Shown here in pieces: positions 1-7,928 of a stretch of 64,000 bases of DNA; the stretch's first letter is position 1, and each line of letters starts with the position of its first letter. This stretch comes from Bdellovibrio sp. GT3 (lineage in GTDB: Bacteria; Bdellovibrionota; Bdellovibrionia; Bdellovibrionales; Bdellovibrionaceae): positions 652,001 to 716,000 of the forward strand of contig NZ_JBBNAD010000005.1 in the NCBI RefSeq assembly GCF_037996765.1, written 5' to 3'. A model generated the notes under the pieces. That model saw nothing but the letters and a program-made list of their open reading frames with translations, was not told where the DNA came from and did no database searches. Position numbers and translations under genes: made by a program.

Positions 1-407
1 ACAATTTCGAAGTTAAGAACTACCCAGAATTGGGAAAAGCGGACCGCGAACAAGCTCTCGGCAAAATAGTATCGATTCTGCAAAGTCGACAGCCGGTACT
101 ATTGGAACCTATTTGTGTTGCGGATTGCTCAGACGAAGCTAAAAATAAATGTGTTAAAGCCTGCACTACCAAGGAATGCAAAGACTCCTGCGGTCCGAAG
201 TATCACTCAGCCGTGGTTGCTGGATATCGCAAGATCTGCAAGAAGGACAATCCGAGTAGTTGTCGATATGCACTAAAAGTAATCAACTCGGGCGGCGCCA
301 GTTGGCAGAAGGCCAACAATGACGGTTGGCTTGAGGCAGATCCATTAATGAAGAACGTAAAAATTGATAGCTTATCTTTGGCTTGGTTGGGTGCGAAAAA
401 GAACTAG
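1..407 (+). CDS. C-terminal part of a Cys-rich hypothetical protein (cut by left edge)
   Basis: The reading frame is open from the first bases of the window to a TAG at 405-407, so only about the last 134 codons are present and the true start lies outside. The visible part has a cluster of seven cysteines in about 35 residues (CVADC, KCVKAC, TKECKDSC), then two more in KKDNPSSCR, which suggests disulfide bonding in an exported protein. The last half carries a GGASWQKANNDGW stretch. I do not recognise the family. A TTG at 30 could be read as a start but has no convincing ribosome-binding site and the frame continues upstream, so a truncated gene is the better reading. Confidence 0.6.
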   Translation, partial: NFEVKNYPELGKADREQALGKIVSILQSRQPVLLEPICVADCSDEAKNKCVKACTTKECKDSCGPKYHSAVVAGYRKICKKDNPSSCRYALKVINSGGASWQKANNDGWLEADPLMKNVKIDSLSLAWLGAKKN

Positions 408-522
408 AAAATGCGCACTGCAAGAAACGTTCTGTAAACGGTTTGATTGCAGAAAAAGTGAGCCGTTTGTGTATTTTTCGTAGCTTGACTCCACCATCAG
501 CTCTGCTAGTTTCAACTCCCTT

Positions 523-990
523 ATGAAAACAGAATTCATGCTTAAAGCAGTAGAGCTATCCCGTAAAAACATGCAACAAGGTGCCGGTGGACCTTTTGGT
601 GCCGTTATCGTTAAAGACGGTAAGATTATCGGTGAAGGCTGGAATAAAGTTACTTCCTCCAACGATCCAACGGCTCATGCAGAGGTATCTGCAATTCGTG
701 ACGCTTGTTCAAACGTAAAAAACTTCAGCCTTGAAGGTGCAGAGATCTACACAAGCTGCGAACCTTGTCCAATGTGTCTTGCGGCAATTTATTGGGCACG
801 TATTACTACTATTTATTATGGCAACACTCGTAAAGACGCTGCCGACATTCAATTTGATGATGATTTCCTTTATCAGGAGATCCCAAAAGACATCAAAGAC
901 CGTAAAGTTCCGATGATTCAGTGCGGACACTCAGAAGCTCTTGAGGTCTTCAAAGAGTGGCAGAGCAAATCTGACAAAATCCCATACTAA
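523..990 (+). CDS. guaD: guanine deaminase (GuaD-type nucleoside deaminase)
   Basis: This 155-aa protein belongs to the cytidine/deoxycytidylate deaminase-like zinc enzymes. The zinc site is clear: HAE near residue 53 (His ligand and catalytic Glu) and PCPMC near residues 83-87 (two Cys ligands). The wider pattern GGPFGAVIVKDG, SNDPTAHAEV, YTSCEPCPMC and AIYWAR matches the short bacterial guanine deaminase of the Bacillus GuaD type, and the length is right. The enzyme converts guanine to xanthine plus ammonia in the cytoplasm, which fits purine salvage from prey nucleic acids. tRNA adenosine deaminase TadA is a relative, but the C-terminal half (DDDFLYQEI, ending KIPY) favours GuaD. The gene stands alone between unrelated neighbours. 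Confidence 0.85.
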   Translation: MKTEFMLKAVELSRKNMQQGAGGPFGAVIVKDGKIIGEGWNKVTSSNDPTAHAEVSAIRDACSNVKNFSLEGAEIYTSCEPCPMCLAAIYWARITTIYYGNTRKDAADIQFDDDFLYQEIPKDIKDRKVPMIQCGHSEALEVFKEWQSKSDKIPY

Positions 991-1047
991 GGTCTGATCT
1001 GATAAACAGGACTCCAAGCGAGGTTCAAACTTGGAGAGAATAGAGGA

Positions 1048-3084
1048 ATGAAGCACTTTTCATTCCTCTTTTTATTTTCAGCCCTTCTATTCACATCTTC
1101 CTGCACAACAGTTGAAAAGAAGGTGCCTCGTGACGTTGCCTCACTTCAAGCGACTGGCGGAATGGAAGGTATCTGGTTTTTACAAGGAACCAGCTCCACG
1201 CGTGGACCCTATAACGGCGAATTGGAATTAAGAAGAACCAGCGATGGCACTTATGACGTTATTCGCATGGTCACCTATATCAACTATTTCTATGATGGTT
1301 TGAAAGTTCAGGAAGTTTGGACCGGGAAAGCAGTGACTGCCGGTGATACCTTGGTGCTGAGCTATGATCTGCGCCAGGCCGACTTTATTGAAAAGCTGGG
1401 CAATGCCAAGCGTGATGCGAGTGACTTTAAGAATATGATCAATGTGGTCACCCGCTTTATCGCAACCGACAAGGGTTTGGCGGCTCAGTACTCAGACAAG
1501 AAAGTTTCCAACTATAACGAATGGATTACGACCAAACGTGATTTGGAAGTAAAGCCCCTATGGACAAACTTACGCACCAACATCGATGCGCAGGGGCCGA
1601 AGGTGCCGCTTGCTGTTCGCGGAGTTATTAACATCTTTAAGCGCGACATCGGATATCACAAAGATCCCTATGTGCAGTCTTTTAAGAATAGAAAAGAGTT
1701 TCAGGAAGAGCGCCCGTTTATTGTATTTGATCCAACCGATTATGACTTCTATCAGACACATAAGGATATAATCCGTGTCGTTAATAAAATCACGGATGAT
1801 ATCAGCATCACAGAGGCCTCTGTAAAACGAAATGCTTACGCTCCGTCGCTCAGTGAAAAAGCAGCCAGCTATGACAAGAACACCGTCACTCATCACATCA
1901 ATGAAATCGGCATGGTTTCAAAGGCTGAAGTCGATTCAAACGACAAATTGATCGCTTATCGCTATGATGGGGATTCAGCATTGTGGACGGGAATGTATAT
2001 TGGCTCGCAGGCAATGCGATATCTGAAAACCAAAAACCCGGAAGCTTTGGCGAATGTTCGTAAATCCCTGCGTGCGATATTTATTTTGATGGATATCACA
2101 GAGGATCCTGAGGAGTTTGCAAGAACACTTATGCCTTATAAGCCTGGTGATGCGATTCCGAATAAGTGGCATCAAGGGAAAGGCGTTTATGCAAACATGT
2201 TGTGGCTCGAAGGTGGCAACAACGACATGTACAAGGGCCTGACGCACTCGATGATGTGGGCAAGTTTAGTGATTCCTGAATCTGACAAGGAAATGTGGGA
2301 TCACTTGCGCGATAAATCGCGCCGTCTGTTAAAGCTTAGTGTCTTTGATGACAAGTCTCAGAATCAGGCTCCGTCTTATGGATTGGTGGCCCTTATCAAC
2401 AAGGATAAGAAAGCTCTTGAGGACTATCGTTCCGCTTATCGAAAAATGCGTTGGAAGCCTTCCGGTTACAGCATGAACGCTAACTTCTATTGGCATGGAA
2501 GTGCTGATTGGAGTGGTGTGAATCTGGGTTTGGTGGGTGATATGACTGACATCACCATCGCCGAGCGCCTTGGTGAAACAGAAATTCGCAATCGTCTGCG
2601 CGAAAGATTGATGGACACTTGGGTTACCTATAGCCCGGCTCAACGGCATTTGGTGACGATGGTGGCCTATGGTTATGCATATTCGAAGGGGACTCGTGGA
2701 GACAACTTCCGTGAGGATAGCAGCGATGCCAAATTCATGTCGGCATTAAATAATGCGGCCTGGGGCATTCGGGAAATTCCTTACCCTCGTCCTAATCTGG
2801 ATGTGACCATTAATCACTCATTAAACCCGGAATGGTGCATTTCTCCGATTCCCCGTTTGTTCTGGAAAGCCCTAAAAAGACCGGAACCTCCGAATGAATA
2901 CTTCTATCAGGGCCTTTATAACTATCCGGTATTTGAGTACCAGGCATTTACGTCGAATTTCGTCTGGAAGGACACGGCCTTCGGGTTTAAGGACAGTGCC
3001 GGTCGTGGCTCTGAAAATGCCGGCGTGGACTATTTATTTGCTTATTGGCTGGCTCGGTACGTGGGCGTCCCTCACGTCGAATAA
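1048..3084 (+). CDS. large lipoprotein, possible alpha/alpha-toroid fold, function unknown
   Basis: The 678-aa product begins with a lipoprotein signal peptide: MKHF, a hydrophobic run, then a lipobox ending at the Cys of FTSSC near residue 19. It is therefore probably a membrane-anchored envelope protein. After an N-terminal beta-rich domain (about residues 40-170) the body is helical, with a stretch DSALWTGMYIGSQAMRYLK near residue 310 of the kind seen in six-hairpin (alpha/alpha) glycosidase-like toroids, and many aromatic residues. The C-terminal region is rich in Trp, Tyr and Pro. No catalytic motif is recognised, so the glycosidase idea is only a fold-level guess. A GGAGAGAA ribosome-binding sequence supports the ATG. 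An inverted repeat (TCCAAG/CTTGGA, 1012-1034) lies just upstream of it. Confidence 0.8.
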   Translation: MKHFSFLFLFSALLFTSSCTTVEKKVPRDVASLQATGGMEGIWFLQGTSSTRGPYNGELELRRTSDGTYDVIRMVTYINYFYDGLKVQEVWTGKAVTAGDTLVLSYDLRQADFIEKLGNAKRDASDFKNMINVVTRFIATDKGLAAQYSDKKVSNYNEWITTKRDLEVKPLWTNLRTNIDAQGPKVPLAVRGVINIFKRDIGYHKDPYVQSFKNRKEFQEERPFIVFDPTDYDFYQTHKDIIRVVNKITDDISITEASVKRNAYAPSLSEKAASYDKNTVTHHINEIGMVSKAEVDSNDKLIAYRYDGDSALWTGMYIGSQAMRYLKTKNPEALANVRKSLRAIFILMDITEDPEEFARTLMPYKPGDAIPNKWHQGKGVYANMLWLEGGNNDMYKGLTHSMMWASLVIPESDKEMWDHLRDKSRRLLKLSVFDDKSQNQAPSYGLVALINKDKKALEDYRSAYRKMRWKPSGYSMNANFYWHGSADWSGVNLGLVGDMTDITIAERLGETEIRNRLRERLMDTWVTYSPAQRHLVTMVAYGYAYSKGTRGDNFREDSSDAKFMSALNNAAWGIREIPYPRPNLDVTINHSLNPEWCISPIPRLFWKALKRPEPPNEYFYQGLYNYPVFEYQAFTSNFVWKDTAFGFKDSAGRGSENAGVDYLFAYWLARYVGVPHVE

Positions 3085-3156
3085 GCAAGCTTTGAAAGAA
3101 CTTCCCTATGGTAAGAAAGATTGAATTTCCAGGCCGGTGGGGATAGAAAATCCCCT

Positions 3157-3666
3157 ATGAAAAAGACTGGCAGAGACGCAAAAGAACTAAAGAATTTCGC
3201 TTTGGGTGAAACCAAAACGGACTATCCCTCAAACTACTCCCCAGAGTCCCTGGAAGCGTTTGATAACAAGAATCCTGGCAAAATCGCCTGGACGACGTTC
3301 ATTTGCACAGAGTTTACTTCTCTTTGTCCAAAAACAGGACAACCTGATTTCGCAAAAGTTTTCATCAACTATATTGCCGACAAGAAAATGGTGGAGTCCA
3401 AATCTCTGAAACTTTATCTATTCAGCTTCAGAAACCATGGAGATTTCCACGAAGATTGTATTCAGACAATTTGTGATGATCTCGTAAAACTTATGAAGCC
3501 AAAGTACATCGAGGTCGTGGGTGAGTTCACACCACGCGGAGGAATTGCGATCTTCCCTTATGCAAGTTACGCTTGTAAGGAGAAGTTTTATCAAAACCTT
3601 TGGACAAAACGAATGAGTGAGTTTGCTCCAGGCAAGTATTCCATGGAGTTAAGCAAGCTCTACTAG
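3157..3666 (+). CDS. queF: NADPH-dependent 7-cyano-7-deazaguanine reductase QueF
   Basis: QueF reduces preQ0 to preQ1 with NADPH in queuosine synthesis for tRNA modification. Diagnostic motifs are [12 protein letters not shown], holding the Cys that forms the thioimide with substrate and the following Asp, and [23 protein letters not shown], the family signature for NADPH and substrate binding. At about 169 aa this is the short, single-domain type I enzyme. I start at ATG 3157 because the family begins only a few residues before the first conserved block; a TTG at 3121 would add 12 unconserved residues. A GGGGAT/ATCCCC hairpin sits directly before the ATG. The next gene, ppc, follows after 9 bp and is probably co-transcribed. 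No other queuosine gene is visible nearby. Confidence 0.93.
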   Translation: MKKTGRDAKELKNFALGETKTDYPSNYSPESLEAFDNKNPGKIAWTTFICTEFTSLCPKTGQPDFAKVFINYIADKKMVESKSLKLYLFSFRNHGDFHEDCIQTICDDLVKLMKPKYIEVVGEFTPRGGIAIFPYASYACKEKFYQNLWTKRMSEFAPGKYSMELSKLY

Positions 3667-3675
3667 TGAGGGCTT

Positions 3676-6024
3676 ATGCATGAACGTCTTCCCCGCGAAC
3701 TTACGCAACTTGTAGATTGGTCAGTAACGGAGTTGGGGAAGGTGATCGAATTTGAACTCGGCAAAGCCGGGTTCGTTCGAATCGAAAAAATCAGACGCTA
3801 TGTTAAGTCTGACAAATCCAAATCCCTGAAGGGCCTGCAGGCATTGCAGACAGATCTGCAAAAACTTTCAATCTCAGAACAATATCAAATCGCACATGCA
3901 TTCTCGCTGATGCTGGAAATTATAAACTCCTGCGAATCTGCGTATCGCGCTTATCGTTTGAAATCAGAATCCTCAGCCGCAAAGGACCAGAAGCACACAT
4001 TTGGTCGTACAATCCATGTGTTGACCGCTCATCCGACAGAATCCCGGAATGCCGACACGCTTTACTACTTTAAGAAAATTCAAGCGCTACTGGAGCGCCG
4101 CCTTTTCGGCGAAAGCTTATCTGATCAGGCAGAGCTAAACGTTCTGTTGAAATGGGCTTGGCATATCCCGATGTCGAAGCAAAGAAAACCCTCTGTCATG
4201 GACGAGGCAGAGTATGTTTATGGCTTGGGCCTGCAAGATGAGATCATTGATCTATTCATCCACCAGCGCCAGAAGAAGCAGCCCTTTAACATTCGCACTT
4301 GGGTTGGTGGGGATAAGGATGGTCATCCGGGTGTCGACGAGAAAACGATGATCTCCAGTTTGAATATGTCCCGGGGAATTTTGATAAAATGGCTTTCAAA
4401 ATCTCTTAAGGAATTTCAGCGCGACATGGAGCCACTCGTTTTAGTAAGTGCCCAGGAAAAGCATCACATTGCCCGTATTAAAAGTGAACTTCGGTCCGTT
4501 CAAAAAAGTCTTCGTTCCTTGAAACTGATTCGGACCAGGGATGCGAACCGTTTGCATAAACTTAAGATGGCGATACTAGGACTTGGAAATCAGCATAGAA
4601 AACTTTTTGGGATTGATTCCCCACTTTTACAGCGAATTCAAACGTTCTTAAAAGTATTTCCGGGACTTGTTGTTCCGTTGGAGATACGCGAGGACAGCAG
4701 CTTGGTCCACGAGGCAGCTCTGGACAGCGGCAGTAAGCTTAATATCGCCAGAATGTTGAAAATGTTAAGTCGTGTGTCCCCCGAACATGATCCCAAAAAC
4801 TATGTTCGAGGTTTTGTGCTTAGTAACTGTGAGTCTGTTCAGGATATCGAAGCGGGAATGAAGCTGACGAAGCGTTATCTGGGCGACTACCGACTGCCCG
4901 TCGTTCCCCTTTTTGAAAGTTCGCACTCTTTGTCCAACGGAAAGGATATCATTGCGGAATTCCTAAAAAGTGTCCGCAGAAAATCCATCGTAAAACGAAA
5001 GTGGTCAGGGGATCTGGAAGTAATGCTGGGTTACTCGGACTCAGCCAAGCAAAATGGATCGTTTGCATCCAGATATTTGGTAAAAACTGCGATTTCTGAG
5101 ATAGAAAAAGTGATCATGAAGCACGGCCTGCGACCTGTGTTCTTTCATGGCAGCGGTGGCAGCATTGAGCGTGGAGGTGGTTCGGTTCAGGAGCAGACGG
5201 ATTGGTGGCCGCTATCTGCTTTGCTAAATGTGAAAGTGACCGTTCAGGGAGAGATGATTTACAGAAGCTACTCAGCGCCAGAAATCTTGCAGCGACAGCT
5301 TGAAAGAATTATGAATGCCAGAGATCGAAAGTCTGCAAAGGCAGAAGGAAAAACATCCAAGAAAATCGATATGGCTTTAAAGCGAATGGCGGATTTCACC
5401 CAGAGCCACTATCAAATGACCCTGCAGGATCCTGACTTTTTGAAACTGATTGAAGAGGCTACTCCCTATTCATACTTAAAGAATTTAAGACTGGGATCGC
5501 GTCCCTCCAAAAGACAGGGGTCCGCAGTTGAGATAAAAAGCTTAAGGGCAATCCCATGGGTGCTATGCTGGACACAAACACGTACGTTGTTCCCGACATG
5601 GTGGGCGTTTGGAAGTTACTGGAAAAGTTTAAAAGAGGCGCAGAAGAAGGAATACAGATCTGCATTCAGGCAATCTCAGCTTTTCAGTTCCTACATTAAG
5701 GCGTTGGGTTTCACGCTTGAGAAAATGGATTTGAATATCTTTGCGCTATACGTTTCAAATTCCAAGCTGCCGGATGAGGTTAAGACCAAGTATATCCGAG
5801 AGTTCCAGCAGGAGCATAAGTCCTGCATCAAGGCAGTGCGCGAACTGACAGGAGAAAGGAATCTGCTGTGGTATCGGCCATGGCTTGGAACCAGCATTTC
5901 TTTGCGCTCGCCCTTGATTGACCCCCTCAATGTCCTTCAGCTGATTGCTTTGAAAGAAAAGAACCTGCTGTTGTTAAGGGAGACGGTGACGGGTGTTGCG
6001 AGCGGGATGTTGACCACCGGATAG
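3676..6024 (+). CDS. ppc: divergent phosphoenolpyruvate carboxylase
   Basis: PEP carboxylase makes oxaloacetate from PEP and bicarbonate to refill the citrate cycle. Recognisable blocks, in order, are TAHPTE (catalytic His119), EIRED (Arg338), VPLFESSHSL, GYSDSAKQNG, FHGSGGSIERGGG (His491), VTVQGEMI, SRPSKR, LRAIPWVLCWTQ and a C-terminus ASGMLTTG like the usual AGMRNTG. At 782 aa it is about 100 residues shorter than the E. coli enzyme. The conserved glycine loop is altered: the position equivalent to E. coli Arg581 is Ser493, the Gly before the second Arg is Glu498, and the usual QPPGS segment is replaced by EQTDWWP. Activity or allosteric control may therefore differ. It follows queF by 9 bp. 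Confidence 0.9.
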   Translation: MHERLPRELTQLVDWSVTELGKVIEFELGKAGFVRIEKIRRYVKSDKSKSLKGLQALQTDLQKLSISEQYQIAHAFSLMLEIINSCESAYRAYRLKSESSAAKDQKHTFGRTIHVLTAHPTESRNADTLYYFKKIQALLERRLFGESLSDQAELNVLLKWAWHIPMSKQRKPSVMDEAEYVYGLGLQDEIIDLFIHQRQKKQPFNIRTWVGGDKDGHPGVDEKTMISSLNMSRGILIKWLSKSLKEFQRDMEPLVLVSAQEKHHIARIKSELRSVQKSLRSLKLIRTRDANRLHKLKMAILGLGNQHRKLFGIDSPLLQRIQTFLKVFPGLVVPLEIREDSSLVHEAALDSGSKLNIARMLKMLSRVSPEHDPKNYVRGFVLSNCESVQDIEAGMKLTKRYLGDYRLPVVPLFESSHSLSNGKDIIAEFLKSVRRKSIVKRKWSGDLEVMLGYSDSAKQNGSFASRYLVKTAISEIEKVIMKHGLRPVFFHGSGGSIERGGGSVQEQTDWWPLSALLNVKVTVQGEMIYRSYSAPEILQRQLERIMNARDRKSAKAEGKTSKKIDMALKRMADFTQSHYQMTLQDPDFLKLIEEATPYSYLKNLRLGSRPSKRQGSAVEIKSLRAIPWVLCWTQTRTLFPTWWAFGSYWKSLKEAQKKEYRSAFRQSQLFSSYIKALGFTLEKMDLNIFALYVSNSKLPDEVKTKYIREFQQEHKSCIKAVRELTGERNLLWYRPWLGTSISLRSPLIDPLNVLQLIALKEKNLLLLRETVTGVASGMLTTG

Positions 6025-6155
6025 GGACCGAAAGGGCCTCCTGTCCATGTTTTAGACACGCATTAAACCTTTGGGAGCAATAGGCTGTCATAGAGGAAGG
6101 TCCGATTCTTGTAACTGCCTTGGTGGATTTATTTATCGAACCAAAGGATCTAAAG

Positions 6156-6893
6156 ATGAAGAACTTTTCAATTCGCGGCGTACTTACTGTTTCCCTTCTA
6201 TTGATCGGGCAAAATTCCTTTGCGAAGATCAGTGCTGATCAAATCAAACAATGTATTGCGAATGAAATGAGCGTGGTTCAGGTGATTCACCCTCTTAAGG
6301 CTGAATTCCTAAGATTGGAACGCCAGGGATCTGTTGCAGAGCTAATTGAAATTCTAAGATCCAATTCTGAATCCCTGAGAGCACTGTCTTCAGCTGGTTT
6401 GAAAAGCGCTGAGGGGCAGTCATTGAGCCGAGAAATTGCCGACGTTAAATCGGTTTTGGCAAACGCGGATTCGTGTGAGTCAGCTCGCAAAGCAGCTCTG
6501 AACTTTTTGAATGTTTATGATAAGAAACCACTTCTTTCTTTGAATGTATTTTTTGAGAACGACCAGGGTTTGAATGCTGAAACTGAAGAGTGGAAAAGCG
6601 AAGCGCTGAAGGCACTTAAAACTGCTGGATACAACAAGGCTGCATCCACTTTGGATATTACTCAGCAACCGGCGCTGACTTTGCTGACGGTCTCTGGTGA
6701 GACAACATCGGTATTAAGCGAACAGTTCTCCTTACCATACGATGACACTATGAAGTCGGCGCTTAAAGCTATCGTAGGCAACGACGCTTCTGCCAATATC
6801 CTTGAAGAAAGACTGGCTGAAAAGATTCGTAATGAGTCTTTGACAAGAATGTCCAAGATCCTAGGTTCTGTTGACCAGCTTGTTAGCCGATAA
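6156..6893 (+). CDS. exported hypothetical protein
   Basis: The 245-aa product has a clear Sec signal peptide (MKNFSIRG, a Val/Leu-rich core, then SFAKIS), so it is probably periplasmic or secreted. The mature part is helical with many Ala, Leu, Glu and Ser residues, and I recognise no domain. ATG 6156 is chosen over an upstream TTG at 6120 because it starts the signal peptide and has AAAGGA at the right distance. The 3' end overlaps the convergent acyltransferase-like gene by 33 bp, so no terminator fits between them. Confidence 0.75.
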   Translation: MKNFSIRGVLTVSLLLIGQNSFAKISADQIKQCIANEMSVVQVIHPLKAEFLRLERQGSVAELIEILRSNSESLRALSSAGLKSAEGQSLSREIADVKSVLANADSCESARKAALNFLNVYDKKPLLSLNVFFENDQGLNAETEEWKSEALKALKTAGYNKAASTLDITQQPALTLLTVSGETTSVLSEQFSLPYDDTMKSALKAIVGNDASANILEERLAEKIRNESLTRMSKILGSVDQLVSR

Positions 6894-7928
6894 TTTAAAC
6901 GAACGAAGTCTGATAACCAGCAGCCGAGCAAGCACCTCGGTTGCTGCAACCATACCAATCCAAAAAAGATCCATAAGCCTAGGGTTCGCCCGAAACTCTA
7001 ATGACAGCTGGGACGCCCAGGATAAAAAGATAAATTGGATAAAATAACAAAGACCAAAATGTCGATTCCAGGCAAGCTCAGAGTTCATCCGCACAATCTT
7101 AAATCGGTTCAGGAATTGATTTACTGAATTCAAACAGGAAATCCGAATCCAAATCAATATCACCGCGAAACGACTCCAAAAAAACCAAACTGATCCAGAG
7201 AATACGTAGTAATAAAAGCCCGTCGAAGACACTGAAACATCGCTTCTAAACGGAAATGCAGCAATCAATCCAGCCGCCACGGCCAGCAGCACTGGCACTT
7301 CGTATTTGAGGCCTGTAAATACCAGCGAATTCATAGAAAGATCTCGTATCACTCGCCCTATCGAGAACCCTAGAACTGGAATTGAAAGCCAAGGCAGAAG
7401 TCCCCAACCGATAGTCGTTGTGGCATCCAAATCCCCGATCAGCATCTGGCCAAGGATTGGACTGTCTGATGGTTTGAGCGACTGAAATACTTCAACAGGA
7501 ATAAAGAGCAAAGACAAAGAGAGCGCACTCAGTGCGAGCAGAGCTTTTTTATTGTTGGGAAGAATTTGTACGGTCAGCAAGCTTACCAATAGATACCCGT
7601 ATAAATTCCAGCTCCAACTTTGATAATCAGTTTGCGACTGATCGTGGATCATCATTCCCACAAGCCCGATTGCGACCAGCAGATATCGCTGCCAGTTGAT
7701 GTCTTTTCTTGAAAGACCAATCAAAAAGAATGAGATAAGCGCCAGGATGATTCCGGAATAGCTCCAGTAGTCGACAAAGAACTGAGTCAGATAGGCATAA
7801 ATGGACTGACTTTTAGTAAAGAACATACGGTCTTCGCCAAAAGCGGACTCCCAAACGTGATAGAATGTAATCACTATCACGCTGAAGGTTCTTAGAATAT
7901 CCAGAGCCAGGAATCTTCGCTGATTCAT
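6861..7928 (-). CDS. multi-pass membrane acyltransferase-like protein (paralog 1)
   Basis: A protein of about 355 aa with roughly ten hydrophobic segments. The start LALDILRTFSVIVITFYHVW resembles the acyltransferase-3/OafA group, where an Arg and a His in the first helix are important. It is clearly paralogous to the protein at 14817-15848: both share DxLR...FYHVW or YFHVW, SFFLIGL, a GWxLxPWLxxPVL block and a SxLAWNxHFGxxYF block near the C-terminus. ATG 7928 is chosen because it forms an ATGA overlap with the stop of the upstream synthase-like gene and has AAGGA before it; a GTG at 7934 is the alternative. It is the last gene of a minus-strand operon starting with prepilin-like genes. Its substrate is unknown. 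Confidence 0.7.
   Translation of the reverse strand: MNQRRFLALDILRTFSVIVITFYHVWESAFGEDRMFFTKSQSIYAYLTQFFVDYWSYSGIILALISFFLIGLSRKDINWQRYLLVAIGLVGMMIHDQSQTDYQSWSWNLYGYLLVSLLTVQILPNNKKALLALSALSLSLLFIPVEVFQSLKPSDSPILGQMLIGDLDATTTIGWGLLPWLSIPVLGFSIGRVIRDLSMNSLVFTGLKYEVPVLLAVAAGLIAAFPFRSDVSVSSTGFYYYVFSGSVWFFWSRFAVILIWIRISCLNSVNQFLNRFKIVRMNSELAWNRHFGLCYFIQFIFLSWASQLSLEFRANPRLMDLFWIGMVAATEVLARLLVIRLRSFKLSANKLVNRT

Noticed and set aside
408-522. Terminator or promoter after the first gene
   Set aside because: AAACGG/CCGTTT arms have a 22-nt loop and weak T-run, and the promoter-like hexamers are poor; nothing firm can be called.
6885-6892. GCCGATAA resembling a FliA -10 sequence
   Set aside because: It is formed by the last codons and stop of the exported-protein gene, with no plus-strand gene downstream.
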